This document shows positions 46,800-60,104 of a stretch of 64,000 nucleotides of DNA, piece by piece; the first letter of the stretch is position 1; each line of letters starts with the position of its first letter. A program made the translations under genes and the position numbers. Source of the DNA: Ottelia alismoides (lineage: Eukaryota > Streptophyta > Magnoliopsida > Alismatales > Hydrocharitaceae); the NCBI GenBank assembly GCA_037367405.1, contig JAZKJV010010537.1:124001-188000 (forward strand), given 5' to 3'. The notes beneath the pieces were generated by a model that was given only the letters and a program-made list of their open reading frames with translations, was not told the DNA's origin and did no database searches.

Positions 46800-47860
46800 G
46801 ATGCTCGACTTAAGGATGCCTTATTGGCAACGGACATTGAGCTTTGGCGACGGCCTCTGACCTCCGTGAATAAGATGGATTCCAGTAATAAAAGGACTCA
46901 TATGGCAATAAGGAGTCTTGTGTCAGCATCATCAATCAGATTGTAGCCACCATTGCAATTATGAAAATGATCGTACAAATTCTCTAGAGGTTGATGCTTC
47001 AATTTTCAATAATAAGGTTTGCATCCCAGCAAGAGCTCCTTCATATTTCGTCCTCCAAGTTTTTTCTCCTCACCTCGTATATGACCTTGCTCTCCTCTAC
47101 TAATAACCTCGTGAACAAATTGGAGTATGATCCAACCTCTGCATTTTTATAGGGTATTATCACTCTATTTTGCTTATTTTTTTCCTCAACTTTTTTCGAA
47201 TAGATTTAATACAAATGACTTGTTCGGAATATAATTAGTAAACATTTTAATATAAAGTATTGCATAACTCCCTTCTGTGGTCTGAACGGGTCCTGCTTTC
47301 AATGAAACACTAGTAATGGGCTTCTTTGTGCTACTTACAAGTATTCAAGGGGTGGAGCATAAATTCTTCACCGTTTTGGTCCCGACACGCATCAATTATT
47401 ACGGCCTTATTCTCTAATGAGACTCTATAATAGACATCGTGGATCTAGCAAATCTATGATGATCGAGCTGCTTGCTTCACCTCTCGATTGTGGTTTCTCT
47501 GGCGTGTTTTATAACAGGGTTGGGCTGGATATCCCTTGTGAATAGTAGCTGTTTGGAGGGTTGGGAGGGTTAAAATGATAATTGTGATGTGATGTGACAT
47601 TGATTATGTGTTATCTTAACTTTTTTAATGATTGTAATATGTTTTTTATGTTAATAATTTTATTTGAACGTGGTTAAAAAATATTATACCAAAGAAATTG
47701 TAGGGTCAAACAAGTAATTCCAACCAGGTCGGGAGGGTTGGAGCTAGGGATTTGCCGGTATACCCCGATGTACACCGGCAACCAAACAGGCCTAGGGTCC
47801 AGATCAATTGGCTTGGAAAATCCCTCGGGGGATTCGCTTCTATTCAGATTTTGGCTTGAA
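46800..47860. other. Intergenic, nothing firm
   Basis: Short frames only. The part at about 47540-47790 is bounded by AGCTGTTTGGAGGG and CCGGCAACCAAACAGGCC, which might be ends of a small Harbinger- or hAT-type MITE, but a duplication is not clear. Confidence 0.35.
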
Positions 47861-47989
47861 GGTTCATGAAGGCATTGAGGAAACAATGCAAGGTACCTAG
47901 AATCAAACCCCAATCAGTAGTAGGTAATTCTCATATCAAAAGGCACCAACAAAGGTACAATGAGGTACCTGCAAATGCTCCTTCTCTGA

Positions 47990-49144
47990 TGAAAGATGGA
48001 TGGATGGATTTGCATCCACTCGATTCAAGCTCTACTTGCCTTCTTATGGTTTGAGAGTGATGTTCTTGATTGTGGTTGTCTTTCTTGGGGCCTTTTGGAG
48101 TTGCATAAGTGTATGAAGCACCAAAGGAAAGGAGCTCACCAAAGGTCTGATCGATCATTTGCAAGCTTTGGAAGATTCATTTTTTTGATCGACCACGTGC
48201 CAATTGTAATCGATAAAGATCTTTGTGTTGATCGATCATATTTTAAATGTTTACTTCTTTGAATATGATAATTTATTGATCGCTAAGTCTTGATTTATGA
48301 TCGCTCAATCTTTTACTATTTGAATTCGGTAACGGAGAGTTGGTTGATCAAGGTCTTTAAGTGATCGATCCATGTACGATCAATCATAGTTTTCGTCCCG
48401 TCGATCATTGTTTGAATATTTAATTCAAAACTTGTTATTTTTAGTCCTTGACGGTTACACACTTGAAACACTATAAAAGGAGCCCTCTACCACCTCATTT
48501 CAACACACTACTCGCACTTACAATGAGTCTTCTAAAGTTCTCTGAGCATCTCTCTCTATTGTTCTTGAGTGTTCTTTATTCTTCAGAGAGAAGTACTTTT
48601 AGAAATTTACAAGAAAGATAATCTTGATCTATAGCCATTTCTTAAAGTTCTATGTGTGGAGTTAGAGATTTCTTCTGGGCTACTAAGAAATTGTTGATAT
48701 TTTCTATAGATAGCTTTCAAGTAAATTAGAGATGTATCTGCTTGAATCTGTATTGTGATTATTCTGTCTGATATATTCTTTGTTGTATTATATGATATTG
48801 ATATTGTTATTAAACTTCCAAAGTTTAGATTATTGTATGTCTTGTTCCACTGACCCCTTTCTTCATATACTCTCAAAGTTTTCTCTCAACGTAGTTCGAG
48901 GTGAAGTTAAAGCCTCAAATAGTACTGCAGCTAAGCCATGTTGTAGTGGTGCTTTTGGTGTTTGATTCAAAGTTGTCAATTTGGTGTTTAATCTAAAGTT
49001 TTGAGTTATCCATCTTGTAATCGGTTGAGATATTCGCTTAAATATCTCGGATTATAATGGAAAGGTTGGTTAATTCAGCCAATCGGAAATCCTAAGTCGA
49101 GAAGACTAGGTCAAGGTTTTTATCTGCTTGGACTTCCACATTAA
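47990..49144 (+). mobile_element. Copia-like LTR, left part, split by insertion
   Basis: Contains a plus-strand TATA box (CACTATAAAAGGAGCC, about 48470-48485), upstream GATCGATCA palindromes (48148, 48230 and variants), and a long leader-like 3' part (CTTGTAATCGGTTGAGATAT and CGAGAAGACTAGGTCAAGG). It runs into the retroelement at 49145; the missing end seems to resume at 63683-63760. The resemblance to SIRE/Maximus-type Copia LTRs is from memory of the style, not a match. The left border is not defined. Confidence 0.45.
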
Positions 49145-52100
49145 TGATGAGCGTGAAATCCGCCTCTTTAATAGTCGTAAATTATAGTAGTATAGGTGAC
49201 GGATTTCGGTCAGAAAAAACCATAATCTTTTGAATGTTATGGAAAATCTATACTTGGCAAGTCTACCAAGGTCGAACACAGGGAACGGTGATTTTTAATT
49301 GCAAGGTTTTAAATTAATTTAAATAATTGAATAATTTCAGCGCCAGAAAAATATACTAGAAATAAAATACAATGCAATGGTGGAAAGATGCAACGAGAAG
49401 GAAATTTGAATAGAGAAAATGAAGCTCAGGATCTGTGATTCATGATTTTAAATCCTCAATGATATGATCAATAAATCCCCAAAATTAATCACAGACCATA
49501 AAGTAATTCAGACTATTGTAATTTGTCCAATCAAATTCAAGCGATAAGTAAAGAGTTTAATCAATGAGTAATTCAATCGCTCAGGAGATCAAGAAAATAA
49601 TCTTCGAATAGATGTGAAAATCTCACAAATCTCTCAAAACTAATTCTCCGATAAATAAAATTTGATCAGCTAATAATTTGAGAATTAGATTAAGACTCCT
49701 CGAATACACCCCTACAAGGATTAATTCTTTAGAAATATTTGACAATTATTACAAGGAATTAATCAAATTAAATTCTATTACCAAATATTCCTGCAAAAGA
49801 TGTCGTGATTTTCTTTGCAAAATACGGCATCAATATGTCAAAATTAGCCTACATAAATCAAATTGCTTCTTTAATTAATAATCCTCCAGAAACAACCTCA
49901 GATCTGTCCATAAACTATGCCAAATGATAGAGCATGAAAAGAGCTTCAAAATGACATATAATACGCTAAAATCAGAGTTCATATGTAAAATATAAGATAA
50001 AATGAATTCGTAGGGACTCGAAAGTAAATAAAATAAAGTTTTTCCTTCAAAATGGTCCCTGTAGGGACTTATCTATAAATAACAAAATCTAGAGGGGTCT
50101 ACCTACAAATTGCCCCAGGCGGGGGTCTTTCTGTAATTAAAGAACTTCTGGAGGGTCTGCTCAAAAATTTTCCAATGTCACGTGCAAGGCACGTGAAATG
50201 GCATCAACTGCCAAGGGCTTCTTGCGATTTCTTGAAACTCTAAGGTTCCCGATGCAATTTCTCCAAGGTCGCATGTGATGGGCACGTACGCTATGGAGGC
50301 TCGGGTACCGGACCAGGAGGCTCGGGCATGGGGCTATGGCTCGGTTGACCCGAGGCAGAGGCTCGGTCGACCTGTCCCTAGGTGGCAGGTGGAGAGCGTG
50401 TAGCGGCAGTTCATCGACCCGAGCCTCGAGGCTGGGGCCAAGGCTCGGGGGATGGGCGCGTGGCAGCTGGTGGCCTGTCAGATTAAGGGTCTGCAACCCA
50501 ATCCAATGGCCACTGGAGGGCTTCCGCGGTGGCATGATGATAGCCGTTAGATCAGGGGCTTGACCCTGATCCAACGGTGGATGCGATGACGGGATGCTGC
50601 TGACGACGGAGGGCAATGGAGTTGTCGAGGCGCGGGGGCGGTGTACGTTGGGCGGCGGCCTCCACCTCCATCGACACACGACTGGAGGTGGAGCGGCGAG
50701 GCACTCGCGAGCGGCAGCGTGGAGGGTCGGGGAGAGCCTCGGTGGCTGCTCTACAGCTGTGGGCAAGGTGGCCGAGCGCGGAGGAGTTGACAGAGGTGCC
50801 CCGTGGTGAAGGTGCGACCGAGCGTGGTCAGGTAGAGGTAGCAGCGCGAGGGCGGTGTGGCGAGTAGAGAGGCGTCACAAGCATAGGGTCGTTGGTTGGT
50901 TGGTGGTGATCTGGAAAGAAGAGAGAAGAGACAAAGGGAGACAGAGGAGAAGGATCGCCTGGGATCTGGAGTGGTGATGGCCGCCTCAGGTCGTTGCTCG
51001 AGCTCCTTGGCGAAGGAGCGAGCTTAGCCGCTGAGAAGAGTTAGCGGGCGCAAGGTCGAGGAATACCCCTGGATCATGCCGACGGGCTTGAAGGATGCAC
51101 GGAGGGCTGCTGTCACCAGCCCTTTTGCTGAGCTCGATAGATGGCGGATGGTTTTTAGAAGGTGGCAGAGGTGCATCTTTATAGGAAGGTGGAGGCGAGG
51201 CGTTATGGGAAGGAGGAGAGGTCGGCCTCGTAACGGCCAGAGGAGGGACATGGGTGCGATGGCTGTTACATGCACGGCGGCGCCGGTGGTTGCAAGGGGA
51301 GGGGTGTGCAGTCAACGGCTGGAAGGGGAGAAGATGGGGTCACGTGCTGGGAAAGAATAAAAATAGAAAAGAAATAGAAGAAAACCTCGGACCAAAAAAT
51401 TTCCTTCACAAAAGTTGTTCGTCTCGACGAGATCTACAATCATGAAGGATCTGGGAGCAAAAGAGATCATCTGTGCGAAGTGGTATTTTTGGTGGTCTCC
51501 AAGTGTAGAAAACCTATTTTTTGGAGTTTTGTAATTGTTTGGTGGTTTTTAAAAAGGAAACAAAAATTGGAAAAATACAATAAAATACAAGAAAATTAAT
51601 TACATACTAATCTATTTTTTTATTTTTAATAAAAAAGAAAATAAGGAAATAAAATAGAAGTACGAAAAATGCAATTTTTGTACAGACTCACAAGGACATT
51701 CGGAAACAGTCAGTTTCTTTGATTTCAGTCTTGATATTGATTTGGATTTTTAAGCCGTTTGATAAAACTTTTATCAAAGAACACAAATGAAAAAGAAAAA
51801 AAATAAAATGGTTAATTATGTACATAAAAACTCATGTCAAAATAACAAAAAGCTAAAGTGCGTAAAAGAGACCCAAAATCCAACTTTCACACACGAGCTC
51901 CGAATTTTACGAAATTGGTCTTGTTTTGAAGGTATTTGAAAATGGAGTACTTTAAAAGTGAGTAGACCAAATCGGATACTGTATGAGGAAGATATGTGCA
52001 TTTTAGTCCGTCAGATATGAAATTTAACTACTTTGGGATTATTTGACACTTATTTGAGTTAGCATTTTTTGTATTTTTTTATTAATTTTGTTAGTAATAT

Positions 52101-52345
52101 CTACACAATAAAGATAATTTGGGATCAATCGGAGTTAGGATGAATTAATTAAAAATATGGAAAGTTAGCAGCCTATTAGGCTAATTTACACTTGGGATTT
52201 TAATGCAATTATGCATGATGAAATGCAAATATTATTTACACATGTATGAATGCTAATGATGCTTTGTTAGTTATTAAATGCAAATGATTTGTGGGGAATA
52301 GGGCCTAATTGACCAATATTAGCATGATGAATACGGGATTCATCA
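49145..52345 (-). repeat. 3' LTR of the 14.5-kb element
   Basis: 3201 bp, beginning on the plus strand with TGATGAGCGTGAAATCCG and ending GGGATTCATCA. It pairs with 61336-63682, for example CTCAGGATCTGTGATTYATG and GGAAACAGTCAGTTTCTTTG. It carries a GC-rich block of about 968 bp (50339-51306) absent from its partner. Confidence 0.85.
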
Positions 52346-52360
52346 TACCCCTTTACTTAA
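52346..52360 (-). other. Polypurine tract, minus strand
   Basis: The minus strand reads TTTAAGTAAAGGGGTA directly before TGATGAATCC, the start of the 3' LTR. This is the plus-strand primer site of the element. Confidence 0.6.
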
Positions 52361-53486
52361 ACCATGCTCGTCCCCGAGCATCAATGAATGAATAACTTAG
52401 TTGGATAAATCCCCGACTGTGTGTGTGATTTTCAAGGCTCAATTCATCGAAGACCTTTAATTTGAGTGATCATAATCTTCTGGGCTCAACCATGCTTTAA
52501 ACAAAAGGAATCCAACTTCTCTATTTATCAGACTCTCTATTCGTACATATAATATAAGGATATGAAATTAAGTGAACTGCATTTCATGAGAGTCGAGTCG
52601 AGGCATCACTCAAAGTTTGTCAGACATGAAAGTATAGATGGATGGCCAGATGATGGAGGGGTAGGATTCTGTCTATTTTTCTCTCCCTCACATTGGAACA
52701 AGGGACCTCTCGAGTGCCTTATTACTCAACACAAGTATATTTTTAGCTTGTTGATCAATGTGCCCGTCAAGAGAATTCGGAGTCGTCTGCACTTGTTTTT
52801 CTTGGAGTACACCGGGGTGTGTCTTTTTTGAGTATCTAAGATACCTTCGACACACAGACTTGTATCACTATACGGTGCAGAGCCCTTTTTTGGTGTCAGC
52901 CCGACTCCTTGGTCCTAATTAGCGCTTGGTCCAAGTAGACATTTTAAAATGTTTAGGAGCGCTCGCCATTGGTGGAAGCTCTTTGTAATTTGACTTTGAA
53001 GGATAGAGCTTTTCTTTGAATTTCTTTCTTTTCTTTTTTTGGCTAGTTGCACTGCTTTTACCAAGAAGTTGGCGCACACTGATCAACAATTAAATTATAT
53101 CACACCCTTGTACATAGGTAAATATCAAAGAGATAGCATATGAACTTGTTCACATACTAGGTAGGGTTTTGCTAACACTCAGGTTTCTTGAAGCCTTCAT
53201 TAACTTTATCCAATCCTCGAATATCATTAGATCATGTCTAGACTCAAATCTCTAGTATTAGTTCCTCAAGTGATAACTCAACTCATCTCATCAATCATGC
53301 AGTTGTGAATGTGATTGTGATGATCATATTCTTAGATGATAGAGATGAAAGTGCAATATAACGCTCAAATCTTTCAAACTAGGGAAGTGTGTATTATTAA
53401 GTTCAAAACCGTAATGACTAAGGTTGGTGATGAGAGGGGGAAGTACAAGGGTCTAAATGCCTCACACAAGGCAGAGACAAAGTCGT
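52361..53486 (-). other. Non-coding internal 3' region of the element
   Basis: On the minus strand this matches 14990-15600 of the 10207-18866 element (for example TTGAGGAACT-type and GGGCTCTGCA-type blocks). No pol sequence is recognised. Confidence 0.6.
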
Positions 53487-56400
53487 TGTGGCGACCCTCG
53501 ATAAATCCCAATCCAATCAACAATTAACCTACGACAATCAAATTAAGCAATGAAAGTAAATGTGGAGTTAAAATTTATTATAACTCTACAATAAGTGTGT
53601 ATAGGTGCAAGTATGTGTAGAGTGTCGAACTCAGGGAGCAAGCAGGATAGAACAAGGCAATAGTGCTCACAAACGTGAAAGTGATCAAATGCCTACAAGT
53701 GCTATTTTTGGTGGGTTTTTAATTTTATATTTTTTTATTTTTTTAATTTGTATATTTTTTTATTTTAAATTTTTAGATTTTTTATTTTCTTTTTATACTT
53801 TATACTTTTTTCCTTTTTCTTTAAAAAGAATATATATACAAAGTTAGAAAGAGAGAGATTAAGTATTTATAAAATAGGTAAAAATAAGCAAAATTCAGAA
53901 AATAAAATATTTTTGTGCTTTTTATAATTTTCTAATGTTTTTGTGATTATTCTATATATTTTTCCTAATTTGTTTGGTATTTTTAAAGACAAAAATATTG
54001 AAAACAAGGAATAAAATAAAAATCTAAAACTAAAATGGAGAAATAAAATATCAAATAGTAACAAAAATTCTCCAAATTAATTTTAAATAAAAGATAATAA
54101 AATAACGAAATTCTGAGATAAAGACTATATTTTTAGGATTTTTCTGGAATTTTTAATATTTTTGTGAAGATTTTTAGGGTTTTATAATTTTTATGGGTTT
54201 TCTTTTGTATATTTTTATGATTTTTGATCTGAAGTTAAAAAACACTAAAACACATAATATATTTTTGGATTTTTTTGATAAGTTTTTATATTTTTTTGAT
54301 ATTTTCTAATGCAAACAATAGCAAAAATGCACATTTTGAATTTTATAAATATGAAAATGCAATAAAAATGCAAACTAAAAATATGGCGTGAAATTACAAT
54401 ACAGGAACTGATGATAATTTTTTGGTGATTTTTGGGATTTCTTAGATGCACGAAATAAATAAAGACAACAAATAGAAAATACACTACTAGTAGGGGTATA
54501 GATGTAAATATCCAGAAACTCAGGGGCCAAAGTGCAATTTTCCACAAAATATATAACTAATAAACAAAGTTTCATGACCAAATACAAATTTCGAAACCCG
54601 CAGGGGCACAAGTGCAATTATCCCACCCCCGCACGTGGTTTGCACGCGCTTGGGGAGGACCTAAATGTAATTAGCAAAAACCTGGGGGCTTAACTGCAAT
54701 TTTTTTTCAAAATTAATAAACTTAATTAAAAAGTTCTTAGACTGAAATGAAATATGACAAACCACAGGGGTTCCCTCGCAAAATACCCACCACCCCACGT
54801 GTGTGAGTCACATGAGGTGACGTGGACTGGACCTAAATGCAAATATTAAAAGTCTAGGGGTCTAAATGTAAATATTACAAATTATTTAAACTATGCCTGA
54901 AAGTTTAAGGACTAGAAATAAAATACAAAATGGTTGGGGTGTAGAGTGCAAAATACCTACAGCTACGATTTCGAACGGCTGGCGTCCTTCACTAATCCAC
55001 GTGGCGGCTCAGGGATGCGCGATGCTGGTTCGAAGATGAGTGGTTGCGATCAGATCTGGTGAAGTGATCAACGGTCAACGCGGGCCAAGATCGGACGGTT
55101 GTGCGGTGATCTGGAGCGGCGGCCTGATCGACGGCGGAGAGGCGAGGGGGAAGAACGTCGGCAAGGCGAACTTCCCCGAGCTAGATCTCGGTCCTCCGGC
55201 GGTCTGGAAGCGTGCAAAATGGTCGGGCGTGCTCCTGAGAGGTCGGGCTAAATGCTGGAGGACTCGGCTTCGTCGAAGGAACGTCGAGGCACTGCCAAGA
55301 AGGCGACGAAGGAATCAGGTCCAGGTACCTCCGGCGAAGTACGCAAAATGGTCTCCAGGGGCTCTCCGTGTGCGTTGACCTGCAAAAACGAGTAAGAGGG
55401 TCCAGGGCAAACTGCTTGGACCCCGGGGAGGTGCGGTGGTGGTGTGGAATGGCGGCGTGGACTGGATGGAATTCGGCTGGAGGTGCGCTCCGACGAGGGG
55501 ATTCGAGATGGCGATTGAGCGAGCGATAGGCAAAATGGACGATAGGGAAATGTTCCTACGGCTACGGTGGACAAGAAAATGCAAAAAGAAATAAGGAAGA
55601 AGGGGTACCTCGATGGTCGGAGACCAGAGGAGAAGAACCTCGATGCCGGTGGTCGATGGAGATGGTGGAGCTGCCTCGACCCTTCCTCGACCCTCCTGAA
55701 GCTTGGAATGGGGAGTTGTCACCTCCCTCTATCTCTGGAGCACAATAGGTGGGGAGAAAGCTGCACGTAAGGGGTTCAAAATTGAGCTCGAAGGTGGCGG
55801 GTCCGATATATACCTAGTGATGGTGTCTCCTTCAAGCGAGGGCCACGCGCGAATGATGGAGATATGGCGAGATTTGAGCACTCGGCGTGGATCAGTGATG
55901 ATCAAGGAAGGAGTTCCAAGAAGGAGGCGAAGCCAAAATATGTAAGAATAAGGTGCCAAAATTTATTGAAAACGGGACGAAATCACGGGTGTCAGGCCTG
56001 GCAGGCCTCGGTCAAGGAGTTGATCGAGGTCAACAAACGACCGTGCCTGGTTGGTCCACGTGGACCAACTAGGAAATTCCAGGTGAAAATTATTTGTAAA
56101 TTCAAAATAAAAAAATAAATGATTTTATTTATTTTAGGTTATAAAATGAAAAATGTTCCTTATTTTGTAAAGAATTTTAAGGTGGTTTTTATTTATTTTT
56201 ATGAGATACAGAATTACAAGTTGCCTTTTATGTCCTATATAGGTATATTCTTCTATATATTTTAATATTTTATTTTAATTTTGTATATTTAATTTAATTT
56301 ATTTTGTTTATTATTTTATAAATTTATAAAATATTTTTATATACTTAAATATATTTTTATTTTATTTTTCTAATATATTTTGTACACTTAATAAAATATA

Positions 56401-57223
56401 AGTAGTAGTTATATAGGTATATGTTTTGGTATTGTACCTATGTATTATATACATGTATTTTATTTTTAAATTTTCTTTAGGTTTTAATTCTGATTTTAGT
56501 GTACATATGTATTATAAATAATATTTACAAAATTATAAAAATATAAAATTAGGAAAATAATGAATAAACAATAAAATGAATATTTTGATCTGTACAAGTA
56601 TACAATAGGGGTCCAAAACTCAACTTTCAAACTGTAGCTCCGCAAAATATGAAACCACCATCATTAAATAGCTTATTTGAAATTATATACAATTAAAGGT
56701 GATTTTGATGTGTTTTGAGTTTTATTTGAGAGATACAGGTTTGGAAAGTTGGTATTTTATATTTTTATTCAGATCAAAACTTTTTATCTGTACATTATTT
56801 TTGAGTGAAATCAATTTTGTATTTTTCTATATTTTGTTATCTACAATTTCATGTATAAGGCTTCTTTATTTGGGGTAAAAAAAGTGAAACCACAAATAGG
56901 TTCCAAAAATGAATAAAGAATGAATAAAATGAAAGGGAATTTTATTGGTATTGTGGCCCTTATCTCCCCCTACTTTATTCCTTGTCGACCTATTCATCGA
57001 GATGCCTAGGTCTCTGGGTTTCGAATCATAAAATATTTGCAATATTTTTATTCTTTTTCTTTTCTTTATTCTATAATTTCGGCTTTAAAAGCTGTATTTT
57101 ATACACTATTTACACACACATGCATGGATGCTAAAATGTATGAATTAAGGGTATTTACATGCATTTGCCAGGGTTTTTGAGGCCAAAATGATAGAATAAA
57201 AATGATGAAATGTGGATTCATCA
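53487..57223 (-). mobile_element. Solo LTR of family 2, nested in the element
   Basis: A 3737-bp block beginning TGTGGCGACC and ending GGATTCATCA. It matches the LTR at 31476-35132 at both ends and in order. Sequence just outside it on each side (53100-53480 and 57230-57300) is collinear with 14920-15120 of the related 10207 element, so the block is an insertion into the internal region. No matching TSD is seen. A GC-rich island lies at about 54960-56080. Confidence 0.65.
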
Positions 57224-57539
57224 GCTGGCTAACTCATACTCTCAAGATCTCAGATGTCAAGTGTCCTCAAAATCCTCAAGCCTTGAGTGATAGTGAATGT
57301 GTCAGGAATATACTGACCAAGGAATGTATGGATGCATGAGATGCTTAATAAAATGCAAGACCATGAGTGGTTTTTGATTTTTTTTTCAAAAAGTTTTTTT
57401 TTGTTTTTTAATGTTTTTGTGAAAACCAGGTATTATTTACAGAAAGAATTTAGTATTTTATACATAATATACACTACTTGTACCCATCCCCAAGTTAGAT
57501 GAAACCCATTAAAGTATGAGCTATAAATAAAGTAAGTAG

Positions 57540-57790
57540 AATATATACAAACACACACTCCCTATACTTAGTTTGTGCTATGTCCCCATGTCACAAAGTG
57601 AAATGTAGACATAGCCCGTACTAAGCATAGATGGGCCAAAAAAAGAAAAATAAGTTGGCATGCCCCCCTATACTTAGACTTTTTGAGGGACTAAGCATAG
57701 TAGAAAAGCATGAAATGAGGTAGTCGAGGGTGAGGAGAAAAGAATAGAAGTGATGTATAAACAATGATACCGGTCCCCCTATACTTAGGC
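57540..57790 (-). repeat. Polypurine-tract-like motif repeats
   Basis: On the minus strand TAAGTATAGGG(GG) occurs at 57560-57570, 57663-57675 and 57775-57787. The neighbourhood of the first (GCTATGTCCCCATGTCACAA) is the complement of a similar stretch at 14340-14395 in the other element. Confidence 0.75.
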
Positions 57791-57857
57791 TCGGGTTAGC
57801 TTAAGTATGATCGAATAATTATAAACGTGGAACCGAGAAGATTATGGATGTACAAGG

Positions 57858-60104
57858 TCAAGGAGGTTTGCGACAGACCTTCTTGCGGGAATGTGGTGGG
57901 TGATAGTGTGGAGATGTGAAGGGCAGTGAAGAGGGGGCGGATGAAGAAGACCAGCCATCATCAGAGTCGTCCTCAGGAGAATAGTAGTCATACGCAGAGG
58001 ACCTCCAACTATTGTCAATCAAGGGTAAGTTCCCTTGTATCAGAGTTGTACGTATTGCACTTACCTGATGAATCACTTCAGGACCGAATGAGAACTCTTC
58101 AAAAATCACCTGGTGTCTAAGGTCAAAGGTAACTTTCTTGGTCGGTTTGTTTCCTTGAGAAGTATCGGGAGGAAGTTGGACAGTCTTCATCTCCCTTTTT
58201 TGAGTAACCAGTATGGCATGTATGAGTTCCTCATCAGATGAATCCCCATAAAAGTCGACCAACTCTTGTAGGGTCATATGCTGCTTCGGGCAAGGGAGAT
58301 TGTTCCTAGTGGTTTTGTGAGTGTTGGTTGGGGATGTTGATGTCACCTCCAGGTAATCGTGACTTTTGGTGACATCAGAGGTTTCCTAAGTCGGTTCCTT
58401 GTATGGTTCAAGTATTTCGTGAATCACTGCCAACTCAAAGATTGGACCACTTAACTAACCGTGACGATCCTCAGAAATATGGTCCAATTCTTCATAAGCT
58501 CCTAAATAATGTTTCTTCTTAGGAGCCATTTCAGGGTGGGAGGTGTGGTGAGAATCATAGGTTTATCCAGTAGTCAGTCTTTCAGGTGACACTCCTAGGG
58601 TTTGTATCTGTGTGCCATGAGGAGATGTCTGATAATGTGAATTGTTTGTCTCTTGATCACAACTATCGGTTTCAAGTTGATTTTCCTCAGAGCAGGTCGT
58701 GTCATTGAGGGTTTGTTCATTGTGGTCCGAGTTCGGAAACTTGATTTCCTGAGTCTCACAATCGATGATCGCCTTAGCTGAGGCTAAGAACGGTTTTCCT
58801 AAAATGATAGGAGACTCAGACAACCTTCCGAGGTGTTCAATGTCAAGGATAATAAAGTCCACTTTATGTTTTTTACCTCAGAATTTTACGACGATAGAAA
58901 CGATCCCCTACGATCTTTTGGTAGATCGATCGGGCAATTGAAAGATCACTCTAGTCTGTTTTAGTTGTCCGAGTTTGAGTTGGTCAAAGATGGACTTGGA
59001 GAGGATGTTTAATGTAGAATTATCGTCTAATCGAACATGAGTAAATAATGTATCCTCAATTTCACATGCGATCCGAGTCAATCGCTTGACTTTGCAGCTT
59101 TTGATTTTCCGATTCATCACCAAAGAACTGGCCATAGATATGACATGATATTCAGTCCTTGATCGTTTCTTGCCTGTCTTTTTAGGGTTTAATCGACTCT
59201 TCACAAATTGCTTAAGATCGGGCAAATATTCTATGGCCTTGATCAATGGAAGCTCTAAGATTAGACTTTTACAAAATGTTTCCATTTCAGAATTGTCCAA
59301 TTTTTTTAATTATATTTTTTCATTTTTTGATATTTTCTATAATAAGGTCGGTAGGGGGTCAGAGGTCAATGGTGGTTGTGCTTGATTGTAAATCACGTGA
59401 TTATTGTGTGGTTCGCTTGGCGGTGGCCTCACTTCTTCTGGATTCTGCATAGACTGGATGAGATCATATATTTTCTCTGTCAAAGTGTTTGCTCTATGAT
59501 TGATCCGAGCAATCTCATCCTCAAACATCTCATGACCCGTGATTGAATAATCATTCTCCATATGTCGTGATTCTGTCATGTAACCTCGAGTAGAGTATTG
59601 ATTGTTCATAGTCATCATAGTCTGGTCATGAGTCATATTTCCTTGATTTTGAGTTTCTCGTGGATTATCTAAGGAAAATTGGTTGTACTCAAGAAGATAG
59701 TCAAATTGAATAGGGGATGGTTCAAGAGGTTGTGAGACCATAGTAACCGGAAATTGTGTTTTACTATCAATATCGGTTACTCTATTTTTCATCCTCAATT
59801 CTGCTTGTTCTCTCATGTCCATAAGATTGTCAGAATGTGGGAGATGTCTATTGCATGAAAAAGTATGGTCATAGGATGGGATGTATGGGAGGGAAGAGAA
59901 TGATGGCTGAGAGGGACCTTATTTGAAGAGCAGGTTCCCTTGGGAAGTGTGAGAAGAAGGATATTGGGACATGATCGTGGAGATCGGGAAAGAAGACCAT
60001 TGTGCTGACATCTTCTCAAGAGGGGGATGGAGTGATCTGCGAACCACGATTTGCTTGTGATTGCAAGGTCTTTGACACATACAAATCAAAAACAAGACAA
60101 ACAC
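57858..60104 (-). pseudogene. gag-protease frame with in-frame stops
   Basis: A single minus-strand frame of about 749 codons, with no frameshift seen but about eight internal stops (near 59919, 59337, 59310, 58908, 58872, 58563, 58472 and 58393). The 5' part is Gln/Asn/His-rich and gag-like. At 59300-58700 comes a retroviral-type aspartic protease region: VRLDDNSTLNILSKSIFDQL where the family usually has the D-[TSL]-G active site, then [16 protein letters not shown] and [17 protein letters not shown]. The normal catalytic triplet is not evident. A downstream part starting MAPKKKHYLGAYEELDHI (58541) ends at 57858 with an acidic/Ser-rich tail (YYSPEDDSDDGWSSSS); I do not recognise it. No reverse transcriptase follows. 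Confidence 0.7.

Larger units (their letters stand above)
42296..46800 (+). mobile_element. Degraded CACTA-like (En/Spm) element
   Basis: Starts TACTACTAGAAAATC, one base from the usual CACTACTAGAAAA terminus. Both ends have clusters of short GC-containing words around CGGTCG, CCGTCG and GCGGT (42340-42490 and 46610-46800), typical of CACTA subterminal repeats. Between them lies a broken Transposase_24-like gene. The TNP2-type catalytic transposase is absent, so it is defective. The right end is approximate because no matching terminus was found. Confidence 0.5.

Noticed and set aside
50161..50766. 201-codon minus-strand frame
   Set aside because: GC-rich LTR block with biased composition, missing from the partner LTR; no known domain.
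31476..57223. The two family 2 LTRs (31476-35132 and 53487-57223) as ends of one retroelement
   Set aside because: The right copy lies inside another complete element whose own LTR and flank fall between the two copies, and neither copy has a primer site or polypurine tract at its inner edge. Two solo LTRs fit better.
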